A stretch of 32,731 nucleotides of DNA from Acidimicrobiaceae bacterium (GTDB taxonomy: Bacteria; Actinomycetota; Acidimicrobiia; Acidimicrobiales; RAAP-2): NCBI GenBank assembly GCA_027306525.1, contig DAHUZM010000091.1:1-32731 (forward strand), in the 5' to 3' direction. How positions within the stretch are numbered: the first letter of the stretch is position 1; each line of letters starts with the position of its first letter. The notes under the pieces are model-generated. The model was given only the letters and a program-made list of their open reading frames with translations. It was not told the DNA's origin and did no database searches. Positions 15,725 to 23,405 of this stretch are shown here, piece after piece. The translations under genes were made by a program, and so were the position numbers.

Positions 15725-16513
15725 GTGAGCATGACCCAGCGGCGAGGACGGGGGAGCGACGTGGCGAGCGGCCGACGAGAGTGGGTCGGGGCGGGCGGCG
15801 CGCCGACGTTGCGGTCGATCCGCGAGAGCTGGCTGGCGTCGGCGCTCGATGAGCTCCGGGCGGACACGGCGGTGCTCGCAGCGGGCCTCGTGGGCTCGCT
15901 CGGCCGAGGCGAGGCCGACGATTGGAGCGACGTCGACCTGCTCATCGTGGTGGGTGACGGCGAGGTCGACCGCTACGGGAATGCCGCACGGCTTCCCGGT
16001 GCCAAGTGGGCGAGCCTCAGCTTCGACGCCCCACACAACGCGCCTCGAGGAGCCCGAGCGGTGAGCGTGCAATACGTGCTCGAGGGGTTGCCCCTGTGGG
16101 TCGACTGGTACGTCTTTTCCCAGACCCGTTGCGCCTGGGCATCCGACGCCGAGATCGCCTTCGACCGCCTGGGGTTCGCCCGGACGAAGGAGACCTTCGC
16201 CGAGCAGCTCGCTCGCGGCGAGGCCCGACCTGGCTCGCCCAAGGACCCCGAGCAGCACCGGTTGCTCCAGGTGGCGCTGCTCCCGGTGGCTGCGAAGCGC
16301 ATCGCCCGTCGATCCCCCGATGCGCCCGAGCTGATCGCATTCGTCGGCGGCCCCGATGTTGCGGACGCCTCGCCGCTCGAGCAGCTCAGAGCGCTCCGGT
16401 CGCTCCTGGCCGAGCATGGCGGAGGCGCGCCCGATGCGCTCGTCCTCGCGATCGGCCGCTACCTCGATCTGGTCGAAGAGGGCCTGTCGTCTGGCGATGT
16501 CGATCGCCGATGA
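15725..16513 (+). CDS. Nucleotidyltransferase-domain protein
   Basis: A 262-residue protein with the polymerase-beta-like nucleotidyltransferase signature GSLGRGEADDWSDVDLLIVV (residues 57-76). Asp69 and Asp71 are the metal ligands, and a third carboxylate is likely Asp127 in 'LWVDWYVF'. A helical C-terminal half follows ('EQHRLLQVALLPVAAKRIARR'). This layout resembles aminoglycoside adenylyltransferase-like and minimal nucleotidyltransferases, so it should transfer a nucleotide to a small molecule or protein; the target is unknown. The start is uncertain: GTG 15725, ATG 15731, or GTG 15761, which has a GGGGGAG site just before it. It is divergent from DUF1918 and convergent with the GH1 gene. 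Confidence 0.8.
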   Translation: MSMTQRRGRGSDVASGRREWVGAGGAPTLRSIRESWLASALDELRADTAVLAAGLVGSLGRGEADDWSDVDLLIVVGDGEVDRYGNAARLPGAKWASLSFDAPHNAPRGARAVSVQYVLEGLPLWVDWYVFSQTRCAWASDAEIAFDRLGFARTKETFAEQLARGEARPGSPKDPEQHRLLQVALLPVAAKRIARRSPDAPELIAFVGGPDVADASPLEQLRALRSLLAEHGGGAPDALVLAIGRYLDLVEEGLSSGDVDRR

Positions 16514-16589
16514 TGCGAGGGACCGATGGGGACACGCTCGTCACAAACGCCGATGCGCGAGGCACGGTGGTACCCGTCGATCGAAGGGT

Positions 16590-17810
16590 TCATGCCCGAG
16601 GTCGCGCCTCTCGTGCCAAGACGTGAGCACTTCGACGCACATTGCGATCACGATCGATGATCCCAAAGGCCACGTCGAAGCCGTGGAGCCACTCGTAGTT
16701 GTCGACCGCGGTCCAGTGAAAGAAGCCACGGACATCGACCCCACGGTCGAGTGCCTCGCCGACGACCCGCAGACCGCCTTCGAGGTACCGCTCCCGCTGG
16801 CTGTCGTCGGACGTGCCGATGCCATACTCGTCGATCAGAAGCGGTGTGCCTGGCAGTTCGTCATGGAGCCGCTCGAGCACGAGCCCCAGGCCCTCGGACC
16901 AGATCCCGTATCCAAGCGGGGAGAGCGGAGCATCTCGGGGATAGGGCACCACGCGGCCCCCTTGGACCCCGGTGGTCGCGTAGTAGGAGAAGCCGAACAG
17001 GTCGTAGCACCCCGCCAGGTCGGGACGCTCGATGGGCGGGCGGCCGGGAATCTTGAGGACGCCGTCGCGAAAGAGACCGATGCCGGCGTCCCAGTTGACG
17101 CGACGAAGGGAGCGTACGGTCTTCTGTGTCGCGTCGTCGTCGTCCAAGGGCACCTCGCAACCGAGTCCGAAGATCGATGCGACCGGAGCGCCAGTCTGGC
17201 GGAGGGCGACCGCCGCCTCTGCGGTGGCCAGATGGATCTGCTCCGCGGCGACCGCGCGTTCTTGGCGGTCGGTGCGGCCCGGAGGCCAGCCGCGCCCCCC
17301 ATAGGCGATACCGGCGTAGTAGTTGGTCTCGTTGACCGGTTTCCAGCCGCCGGCCAGATCGCCGAAGGTCTCGGCCATGAACTCGACGTGACGGCGCCAA
17401 TAGGTGGTGCGGTTCTTCTCGACGAGGAATCCGCCTCGCTCGGCAAACCACTGCGGAAGGGTGAAGTGGTGCAGGCAGATCCAGGGCGTGACCCCGGCCT
17501 CGTGCGCCGCTTCGAGCACCCGGCGCGCGTGAGCGATCGCGTCAAGGTCGCGGCGTCCTTCGTCGGGTTCGATGCGTGCCCACTCGATGGAGAGGCGATG
17601 GTGACTGAGCCCGAGCTCCGCCAGCGCACGGAAGTCATCTGCGTAGCGGGTGGCGAACCCGTTGCCCGACCCCGACATCGGGGCGCGGCCCGCCCGCTCC
17701 CATTCCCACCAATCCGAACCCCGAGCGGCACCCTCCGTCTGGGTCGACGACGCCCCGGTTCCCCACATGAAGCCCGTCGGCCAGCGCATCTGACCAGTCT
17801 CTCGCGCCAT
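16590..17810 (-). CDS. Glycoside hydrolase family 1 beta-glycosidase
   Basis: About 406 residues, close to the shorter end of GH1. The barrel begins 'WPTGFMWGTGASSTQTEG', and 'LGLSHHRLSIEWARIEPDEG' and 'TPWICLHHFTLPQWFAERGG' are typical GH1 strands. The acid/base Glu is in 'KPVNETNYY' (about residue 161). The nucleophile strand reads 'LLIDEYGIGT', with Glu at about 328, where most GH1 enzymes have T-E-N-G. 'FFHWTAVDNYEWLHGFDVAFGI' closes the active site. It should hydrolyse beta-glucosides or related sugars in the cytoplasm; there is no signal peptide. The start is uncertain among 17828 (GTG), 17810 and 17789 (both ATG). The altered nucleophile surroundings suggest a divergent specificity. 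Confidence 0.85.
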   Translation of the reverse strand: MARETGQMRWPTGFMWGTGASSTQTEGAARGSDWWEWERAGRAPMSGSGNGFATRYADDFRALAELGLSHHRLSIEWARIEPDEGRRDLDAIAHARRVLEAAHEAGVTPWICLHHFTLPQWFAERGGFLVEKNRTTYWRRHVEFMAETFGDLAGGWKPVNETNYYAGIAYGGRGWPPGRTDRQERAVAAEQIHLATAEAAVALRQTGAPVASIFGLGCEVPLDDDDATQKTVRSLRRVNWDAGIGLFRDGVLKIPGRPPIERPDLAGCYDLFGFSYYATTGVQGGRVVPYPRDAPLSPLGYGIWSEGLGLVLERLHDELPGTPLLIDEYGIGTSDDSQRERYLEGGLRVVGEALDRGVDVRGFFHWTAVDNYEWLHGFDVAFGIIDRDRNVRRSAHVLAREARPRA

Positions 17811-17973
17811 GCGAACGCGCGGTTCCACGTTCGAGCGGCGTCAGGAGCAAGGGTGGCCCGACCGTGCGAGCGTGCGTGGCTCCGCCGTTCGGGCCGGTGT
17901 TCGCCGCGTTCGGCTGGGCGGCGACCCGCCTTGTCCAAGGAGCGGGATCCGGGCCACCGCTGAGCGCTTGCGC

Positions 17974-18001
17974 TTGACGAGCGGCGTTCCGGGCATAGCA
18001 T
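17974..18001 (+). promoter_or_regulatory. Possible sigma70-type promoter for the MEDS gene
   Basis: TTGACG (17974-17979) and TAGCAT (17996-18001) are separated by 16 bases. A transcript starting just after position 18008 would give about a 50-base leader to the likely GTG starts at 18058 or 18064. The match is moderate and untested. Confidence 0.4.
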
Positions 18002-18057
18002 CGAACTGCGTACATGCCCGTCGTCTGGCTGGCGATCACTGCGCCGAAGCGAAGTGG

Positions 18058-18654
18058 GTGCCAGTGTCCGAGCCAGCCAGTCGCCTGCCCTCGAGGCCAC
18101 GATGGCCGGTGGGCCATCTCGGATGGGCCTATGACGGCGTGTCGGAGTTCGAGAGCCGGGTCGGCTCCTTCCTGGCGGAGGGGGACGCCCGCCGGGAGCG
18201 GCTCATCTTGGTCGCCGACGATCCGAAGGTCAGCCTCTGGCCAAAGGAACTCCTCGATCGTGGCGTGCTCGTCCTCCTCAGCACGTCGGAGGTCTACGGG
18301 ACAGATCGCATCGTCGATGCCCCTTCTCAGCGCGCGACGTTCGAGGCGACCCTCGCCGAGGCGCTGTCGCTCGGATTCACGGGAATGCGCGTCGTCGCCG
18401 ACAACACGAGCCTCATTGCGGGTCCGGACCGGCTCGGGGCCTGGATGCGCTGGGAGGACGAAGCCGATCGTCTGATGCGGGCGAGCCCGATCACCGGCCT
18501 CTGCGCCTTCGATCGCACGAGGTGCGACCCTGAGACGCTGCGCTCCTGCATGGAGGTGCACGACGCCGGCCCGCCACCGCTGCGCATGGGCCCGTTGCCC
18601 GAAACCGCCGCGCAAAGCGCCGCTCGCCGGGGCGCTCATCGCCACGAGCCATAG
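18058..18654 (+). CDS. MEDS-domain sensory protein
   Basis: About 198 residues consisting mainly of one MEDS (methanogen/methylotroph DcmR sensory) domain. It contains 'VGHLGWAYDGVSEFESRVGSFLAEG', 'RERLILVADDP', 'VLVLLSTSEVYG', 'FEATLAEALSLGFTGMRVVADNTSL' and 'PITGLCAFDRTRCD'. MEDS domains are predicted small-molecule or redox sensors related to the KaiC/RecA fold, and in actinobacteria they often occur alone or next to anti-sigma factors. No effector domain is attached here, so the partner is unknown. The start is a guess: GTG 18058 or 18064. The open frame extends further back to 17809, but those residues look like non-coding translation. A possible promoter lies at 17974. Confidence 0.7.
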   Translation: MPVSEPASRLPSRPRWPVGHLGWAYDGVSEFESRVGSFLAEGDARRERLILVADDPKVSLWPKELLDRGVLVLLSTSEVYGTDRIVDAPSQRATFEATLAEALSLGFTGMRVVADNTSLIAGPDRLGAWMRWEDEADRLMRASPITGLCAFDRTRCDPETLRSCMEVHDAGPPPLRMGPLPETAAQSAARRGAHRHEP

Positions 18655-18796
18655 CGATCGCCCGGGGAGGCCACCGGCGCGCACCTGCACGCGGCCGGGT
18701 CCCCACCCGCTCGGGGCAAGAGGCGTGCGCTGGTCGGCGCGGTTGCACGTGACCGACCGAGCAGCGTCGTTGTGTTCGACCGCCAGACGCTGAGAA

Positions 18797-18810
18797 GGGA
18801 CGTTCGGCTC
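18797..18810. promoter_or_regulatory. DosR-like box 4 (HtrA promoter, distal)
   Basis: GGGACGTTCGGCTC matches 8 of 10 core positions of GGGAC-N4-GTCCC. It is in the intergenic region 137 bases before the preferred start of the HtrA gene, and a weaker second box lies 44 bases downstream. Confidence 0.35.
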
Positions 18811-18840
18811 TATCTCGGCCCCAGGTCGTTGACCAAGCTG

Positions 18841-18854
18841 AGACCGAAAGTCCG
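18841..18854. promoter_or_regulatory. DosR-like box 5 (HtrA promoter, proximal)
   Basis: AGACCGAAAGTCCG (reverse complement CGGACTTTCGGTCT) matches 6 of 10 core positions and is palindromic in its inner part. Spaced 44 bases from box 4, the pair recalls the tandem arrangement of DosR sites. Taken alone it would not be called. Confidence 0.3.
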
Positions 18855-18947
18855 ACGCGGGCAGGGCGCATGGGCGTCTTGTCCGCGTACAAGTCGCAGG
18901 GATCGGGGCTCGCGAGGAGCGGTCCCGATGAAAAGGGGCGCAAGGCA

Positions 18948-20192
18948 ATGAGCGGCCGGATCCGACATCGGGGCACGCTGGGCGTGCCGACGGATGACGG
19001 ATCCGGCGAGTGGTCGGAGCGCCCGGTGCCCGACCGGGACACTGCGGAGTGGCGCCACGAGCCCCGAGAAGCGCGCCCGCGTGCGCCGCTCACCCCTTCG
19101 GGCCCGGGCGAGGAACCGCCCGTGCGCTCGCTCGTCCTCGTCACCGTGCTCGGCGTCGCCGGGGTCGGGCTCGTCGTCGCATGCCTGGTCCTCGTGATCG
19201 GCCTCTTGGTCTCCGCCCAGCCGTCGAGCACACCGCCCGGCTCATCGGCGTTGGGTGCGCCGGCCGACGCCGCCACGCTCGCCCGGGATGTCGCGCCGGC
19301 GCTTGTCGATGTCAACACGGTGCTCGCCGCTCAGGGACTGAACGGCTCGGGCACCGGGATGGTGTTGAGCGGCGATGGGTTCGTGCTCACGAACAACCAC
19401 GTGATCGAGCAGGGAAGCTCGCTCAGCGTCACCGATATCGGCAACGGCAAGACCTACAAGGCGACGGTCGTGGGCTACGACATTGCAGAGGACGTCGCGG
19501 TCTTGAAGATGACCAACGCATCGGGCCTCCAGAGCGTCAGAACCGGGGACTCGTCGAAGGTCCGCATCGGCGCACCGGTCGTCGCCATCGGCAACGCCCA
19601 AGGACGAGGTGGCGCTCCGAGCTATGCCGCGGGATCGGTCACCGCCCTCAACCAATCCATCGTCGCGAGCGACGAGGTGGGTGCCGCAGAGACCCTGACC
19701 GGGTTGATCGAGGCCGATGCGCGGATCTACCCGGGGTACTCGGGTGGGCCGCTCGTGAACGGTACGGGAGCAGTGATCGCCATGACCACCGCCGGGACCG
19801 AAACGCTCCAGTCGTCGGGCGCGGCAAAGGCGGCCTACGCGATCCCCATCAACGACGCGCTGGCCCTGGCCGCCCAGATCGAGTCCGGTCGGGCCTCCTC
19901 CACGGTGCATCTCGGACCAACCGCCTATCTTGGCGTCCAGGTGGAGTCCGTCGTCTCGGGCTCGGGGGCGCTCATCGTGGGGCTGGTCCCCGGGGCCCCA
20001 GCGGTGCGGGCGGGCCTGGCGGTGGGCGACACCATCACGGCCGTCGCCAACCACGCGGTCGCCTCACCCTCGTCGTTGACCGAGATCCTGATCGGGAAGC
20101 ATCCCGGCGACTCGGTCAGGTTGGACTACCTCGATCCGAGCGGCCGGGCCCACGTGATCTCCATGCGGCTCGGGACCGGTCCGCCCCAGTGA
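18948..20192 (+). CDS. Membrane-anchored HtrA/DegP-like serine protease with PDZ domain
   Basis: About 414 residues from the ATG at 18948, which has AAAAGGGG nine bases upstream; an in-frame ATG at 18870 would add 26 residues. A disordered cytoplasmic N-terminus of about 60 residues is followed by one transmembrane segment ('LVLVTVLGVAGVGLVVACLV'). The trypsin-like domain then lies outside the membrane. The catalytic triad is His151 ('LTNNHVIE'), Asp182 ('AEDVAVLK') and Ser265 ('PGYSGGPL', where most HtrA proteins have G-N-S-G-G). The C-terminal PDZ domain begins near 'YLGVQVESV' and includes 'GAPAVRAGLAVGDTITAV'. It should degrade or refold damaged extracytoplasmic proteins. Two possible regulatory boxes precede it. 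Confidence 0.92.
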   Translation: MSGRIRHRGTLGVPTDDGSGEWSERPVPDRDTAEWRHEPREARPRAPLTPSGPGEEPPVRSLVLVTVLGVAGVGLVVACLVLVIGLLVSAQPSSTPPGSSALGAPADAATLARDVAPALVDVNTVLAAQGLNGSGTGMVLSGDGFVLTNNHVIEQGSSLSVTDIGNGKTYKATVVGYDIAEDVAVLKMTNASGLQSVRTGDSSKVRIGAPVVAIGNAQGRGGAPSYAAGSVTALNQSIVASDEVGAAETLTGLIEADARIYPGYSGGPLVNGTGAVIAMTTAGTETLQSSGAAKAAYAIPINDALALAAQIESGRASSTVHLGPTAYLGVQVESVVSGSGALIVGLVPGAPAVRAGLAVGDTITAVANHAVASPSSLTEILIGKHPGDSVRLDYLDPSGRAHVISMRLGTGPPQ

Positions 20193-20285
20193 GCCGGACG
20201 CGGGTCGAGCGCGCCCCGCGCTGGCGTGGCCCGTCGGGCACCGGCTTCGCCTCAGGCTCGGGGGCCCGAGGGGCCTCCGAGCCGC

Positions 20286-20307
20286 GGACCCTTTCTGGGA
20301 AGGGTCC
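20286..20307 (+). terminator. Hairpin after the HtrA gene
   Basis: GGACCCTT (20286-20293) pairs with AAGGGTCC (20300-20307), extended by a T-G pair, around a short CTGG-containing loop. It lies 94 bases after the protease stop and before the ABC operon. There is no T-tract. It could be a terminator or, less likely, an operator. Confidence 0.45.
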
Positions 20308-20332
20308 CCTAGACTGCGCTCTCCGGTTGGCT

Positions 20333-20344
20333 GAACGAGCGTTC
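20333..20344. promoter_or_regulatory. Palindrome GAACG-AG-CGTTC upstream of the ABC exporter
   Basis: Perfect five-base inverted repeats separated by two bases, 38 bases before the ATPase start. The TGAACG..CGTTCx form resembles TetR-family operators. No TetR gene is in the window. Confidence 0.35.
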
Positions 20345-20382
20345 GTCGGGCCGACGCGACTTGGCGGGGGCTGAGGACCGAG

Positions 20383-21360
20383 ATGCTTGCAGCCGCCGAA
20401 ATCGATCCCCCGGGTCAAGACGCTGCACCGAAGCCGTTGCCCACATCGGACCTTGCGCTGCGCTTCAGCGGAGTCGAACACCGATACGGTGCTCGGGTCG
20501 CGCTCGACCAGCTCGAGATGTCGGTGCCTCGGGGTGAGACCGTCGCCCTCCTCGGCCCCAATGGGGCCGGCAAGTCGACGGCGATCTCCCTGCTGCTGGG
20601 TTTGCGGCGCCCCCACGCAGGCAAGGTGGAGGTGCTCGGGACGACCCCACGCCGGGCGGTGTCCCAGGGCCGGGTCGGGGCGATGCTGCAGACGGGCACG
20701 GGCAGTGGGCTCCCCCCCGGGGTGCGGGTGGACGCAGTGCTTCGCCTCGTACGTCGCCTGTACCGGCATCCGGCTCCCTTCGACGCGACGGTCGAGCGAG
20801 CGGGGATCTCCGAGCTCCTCGGCCGTCAGACCCAACGGTTGTCCGGTGGCCAGGCCCAGCGGGTGCGGTTCGCGATTGCGATCGCTGGGGACCCCGAGCT
20901 GGTCTTTCTGGACGAGCCGACCGCCGCGATGGACGTCTCGGGCAGGCGGGCGTTCTGGCGGATGATCCGCACCTACGCCAAGGAGGGGCGCACCATCGTC
21001 TTTGCCACCCACCACCTGGAGGAGGCGGACCAGAACGCCCACCGTGTCGTCGTGGTCAACCACGGCCGCGTGGTCGCCGACGGGCCCGGTGCGACGCTCA
21101 AGGCCACGGTGGTGGCGCGCCGGGTGCGATTCGTGTGCAGCGGAGCAGACCGGGCGTTGCTCGACTCGCTGGAGGGGGTGACCGACGTCAGGGTCAACGG
21201 GACCGGGGTCGTGATCGACTCCCTCGATGCCGATGCCACGGTCGAGGCCCTCGTGCGGCACCGGGTTCGCTTCAAGGATCTCGAGGTCACCGGGGCCGGC
21301 TTGGAGGACGCCTTCATCGCGCTCACCGGGGCAGAGGCGCCGAGGGAGCACGACCGATGA
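20383..21360 (+). CDS. ABC-2 type exporter, ATP-binding subunit
   Basis: A 325-residue ATPase of the DrrA/CcmA-like group. It has Walker A GPNGAGKST near 58-66, a Q-loop in 'GAMLQTGTGS', signature LSGGQAQR, Walker B 'LVFLDEPTAAMD' and switch His in 'ATHHLEEAD'. A C-terminal regulatory extension of about 90 residues follows. GAGG lies six bases before the ATG. The stop overlaps the permease start (ATGA), so the two form one exporter. Such systems export lipids, drugs or antibiotics, or act in envelope stress; the substrate cannot be predicted. A TetR-like palindrome lies just upstream. Confidence 0.92.
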   Translation: MLAAAEIDPPGQDAAPKPLPTSDLALRFSGVEHRYGARVALDQLEMSVPRGETVALLGPNGAGKSTAISLLLGLRRPHAGKVEVLGTTPRRAVSQGRVGAMLQTGTGSGLPPGVRVDAVLRLVRRLYRHPAPFDATVERAGISELLGRQTQRLSGGQAQRVRFAIAIAGDPELVFLDEPTAAMDVSGRRAFWRMIRTYAKEGRTIVFATHHLEEADQNAHRVVVVNHGRVVADGPGATLKATVVARRVRFVCSGADRALLDSLEGVTDVRVNGTGVVIDSLDADATVEALVRHRVRFKDLEVTGAGLEDAFIALTGAEAPREHDR

Positions 21361-22109
21361 TGCCTCTGCTCGCGTTCACCCGCTTCGAGGTCGGCCGGCT
21401 CCTTCGGAGCTGGAAGTTCCTCGTGGTCACGGTCGGGTTCCCCGTCGTCTTCTACATGCTCTTCCTCGGTGATCGCTCGCCCAGCAAGGTGGTCGACGGC
21501 GCCCTTCCGTGGCGGGCGTACCTCCTCGTCTCGATGTGCTCGTTCGGGGCGTTGGTCGCCTCGCTCACGGCCGGCGGGGCCCGACTGTCCGCCGAGCGGG
21601 CATCGGGATGGGCGCGCCAGCTTCGGGTCACGCCGATCGCGTCCTGGTCCTATGTGGTGACCAAGGTGGTGGCCACGATGCTCGTGGTCCTGCCGGTGCT
21701 CGTCCTCGTGGAGGCGGTCGGCGTGGGATTCGGAGGGGTGCACCTCAGCGCGGCCATGTGGTTCGAGCTGAGCGGACTGCTGTGGCTGAGCTCGTTGCCC
21801 TTCGCTTTCCTCGGCGTGTTCATCGGGCTGCTCGTCCACGCCGAGACGGCGTTCCCGGTGGTCACGGCGCTGATGTTCGCGCTCGGCTACTTCGGCGGGC
21901 TCTTCGTGCCGGTGGCGAGCATGCCGCACGCGCTGCAGGTCCTCGCCCACGTGCTTCCGAGCTTCCACAACACGGCGCTCGGCATCGCCTTGCTGGCGGG
22001 GCAGCGGCCCGCCCTGAGCCATCCATTGGTGCTCCTCGGCTACGGAGCCGTGCTCGCCCTGTTGCTCCTCGTCGTGCACCGTCGAGAGGAATCGCGGGGC
22101 CTCGCCTGA
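21357..22109 (+). CDS. ABC-2 type exporter, permease subunit
   Basis: A 250-residue integral membrane protein with about six transmembrane segments. It begins MMPLLAFTRFEVGRLLRSWK, a typical amphipathic entry helix of ABC-2 permeases. 'FLVVTVGFPVVFYMLFLG', 'WSYVVTKVVATMLVVLPVLVLV' and 'FPVVTALMFALGYFGGLFVPV' are membrane segments. The 'SMPHALQVLAHVLPSFHNTALG' loop is conserved in the family. The ATG at 21357 overlaps the ATPase stop by four bases; the open frame upstream of this is a shadow. It forms the channel of the exporter with the preceding ATPase. A hairpin shortly after the stop probably ends the operon. Confidence 0.88.
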   Translation: MMPLLAFTRFEVGRLLRSWKFLVVTVGFPVVFYMLFLGDRSPSKVVDGALPWRAYLLVSMCSFGALVASLTAGGARLSAERASGWARQLRVTPIASWSYVVTKVVATMLVVLPVLVLVEAVGVGFGGVHLSAAMWFELSGLLWLSSLPFAFLGVFIGLLVHAETAFPVVTALMFALGYFGGLFVPVASMPHALQVLAHVLPSFHNTALGIALLAGQRPALSHPLVLLGYGAVLALLLLVVHRREESRGLA

Positions 22110-22118
22110 CCGAGAGCG

Positions 22119-22143
22119 CCAGACCCGCTCGAGGCGGGCTTGG
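22119..22143 (+). terminator. Probable terminator after the ABC operon
   Basis: CCAGACCCGC and GCGGGCTTGG pair over ten positions with one wobble and one mismatch around the loop TCGAG, nine bases after the permease stop. There is no T-tract. Confidence 0.45.
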
Positions 22144-22242
22144 ACTCGAGGGCATCCGAGAGACGCTCCGTGCGCCACCGAGAATCGGGCCGGTCGGCTG
22201 CCTATCGTGCGGCGATCGGAGCTGGTCGGGGAGGGCCGCCAC

Positions 22243-22725
22243 ATGGAGCTGAGCGTCGTCGCAATCGAGAATGCCGGGGCGTTGAACGTGATCATCGGCC
22301 AGGCCCACTTCATCAAGACGGTCGAGGACCTCCACGAGGCCCTGGCCGGGTCGAGCCCCCAGCTTCGCTTCGGGATCGCCTTTTGTGAGGCGTCGGGGGA
22401 GCGGCTCGTCCGGCGCACCGGCAACGATCCGACCCTCGTCGAGCTCGCGGTGGGGAACGCCCGGGCCATCGGGGCCGGCCACTCGTTTGTGGTCTTCATC
22501 GACGACGGCTTTCCCATGAACGTGCTCAACGCGCTGAAGGGCGTCCCGGAGGTCTGCGGCATCTACTGCGCCAGCGCGAACCCCCTCCAAGTCGTGGTCG
22601 GCGAGACCGAACTCGGCCGGGGGATCCTCGGCGTGATCGACGGCGCAGCGCCCCTGGGCGTGGAGGGGCCCGACGACGAGCGCGAGCGCCGGTCGCTCCT
22701 CCGGTCGATCGGCTACAAGCTGTGA
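22243..22725 (+). CDS. Adenosine-specific kinase family protein
   Basis: A 160-residue protein of the small archaeal/bacterial family annotated as adenosine-specific kinase (Pfam Adenosine_kin, formerly DUF355). Matching segments are 'NVIIGQAHFIKTVEDLHEAL', 'FGIAFCEASGERLVRRTGND', 'IGAGHSFVVFIDDGFPMNVLNALKGVPEV' and 'IYCASANPLQVVV'. Its proposed role is binding or phosphorylation of adenosine, but biochemical support is thin. The ATG at 22243 has GGGAGGG seven bases upstream, which fixes the start 12 codons inside the longer frame. It precedes archease and RtcB on the same strand, 167 bases away. The spacing and the box at 22755 suggest a separate promoter for those two. Confidence 0.82.
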   Translation: MELSVVAIENAGALNVIIGQAHFIKTVEDLHEALAGSSPQLRFGIAFCEASGERLVRRTGNDPTLVELAVGNARAIGAGHSFVVFIDDGFPMNVLNALKGVPEVCGIYCASANPLQVVVGETELGRGILGVIDGAAPLGVEGPDDERERRSLLRSIGYKL

Positions 22726-22754
22726 GCCGAGGGACGCGGTGGACGTGGGCGGGG

Positions 22755-22768
22755 AGGACCTTGGTCCC
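22755..22768. promoter_or_regulatory. DosR-like box 6 (archease/rtcB)
   Basis: AGGACCTTGGTCCC matches 9 of 10 core positions of GGGAC-N4-GTCCC and contains a perfect GGACC-TT-GGTCC palindrome. It lies 124 bases before the archease ATG. This is one of the strongest boxes in the window. Confidence 0.5.
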
Positions 22769-22892
22769 TGGTCCGCCGGGCGGCTTTGTCCGACCATGAG
22801 AGCGCAGTGATGCACAGATTCGTCGGACGCCGGGCCTGAGGGCCGGGCAGGTCCGGAGCCGGGCGCCGACGCCTTGAAGGGAGCGCGCGAAG

Positions 22893-23405
22893 ATGGCCGA
22901 GGCACAAGATTCGAGCCGAGTCGAGCGCGCCCCGGTCATCGCCGCACCGGAGGTGGCCCCCCAAGAGGCGGTGACCTACCCGGCGAGCCCGGCAGGTCAC
23001 CGTCTCGTCCCGCACACCGCCGATTGCATCGTCGAAGCCTGGGGCCCGGGCCGCGCCGCGTGTGTGAGCGAGGCGCTCAGCGCGCTCGTCGAAAGCTTCG
23101 CCAGTGGGACCGGTTCGAGCGAACCCCGCCCGATGCCCCTTGACGCCGTGCCGGCGGGGCCGGCCGACCAGCTGGTCTCGCTGCTCGAAGACCTGATCTA
23201 CGTGATGGACGTGTTCTCGGTGGTGCCTGTGGGCTTTCGCCTGGTCGACACGGAGGACGGGGGGATCACCGGCGAGATGGACGTGGTGCCCGTCGACGAG
23301 GTCGAAGAGGTCGGGCCGGTGCCCAAGGCCGTCTCCTACCACGAGCTCTCGATGACCGGGACGTCACAGCGAGGATGGCGATGCCGCGTGCTCGTGGACG
23401 TGTGA
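22893..23405 (+). CDS. Archease
   Basis: A 170-residue protein whose residues from about 35 onward match archease, the activator that speeds guanylylation and turnover of the RNA ligase RtcB. Key segments are '[16 protein letters not shown]' (conserved H-T-A-D), '[19 protein letters not shown]' and the terminal '[10 protein letters not shown]....[10 protein letters not shown]', which includes the metal-binding acidic residue near the end. The first 35 residues are an extra low-complexity leader. GAAGGGAGC lies upstream of the ATG. Its TGA overlaps the GTG start of rtcB (GTGA), so the two proteins are made together. M. tuberculosis has the equivalent pair Rv2630/Rv2631 in the DosR regulon. Confidence 0.9.
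   Translation: MAEAQDSSRVERAPVIAAPEVAPQEAVTYPASPAGHRLVPHTADCIVEAWGPGRAACVSEALSALVESFASGTGSSEPRPMPLDAVPAGPADQLVSLLEDLIYVMDVFSVVPVGFRLVDTEDGGITGEMDVVPVDEVEEVGPVPKAVSYHELSMTGTSQRGWRCRVLVDV

Noticed and set aside
17941-17956. Another DosR-like box before the MEDS gene (GGGATCCGGGCCAC)
   Set aside because: It matches only about 7 of 10 core positions in very GC-rich sequence and, unlike the boxes kept, has no sister copy elsewhere in the window.
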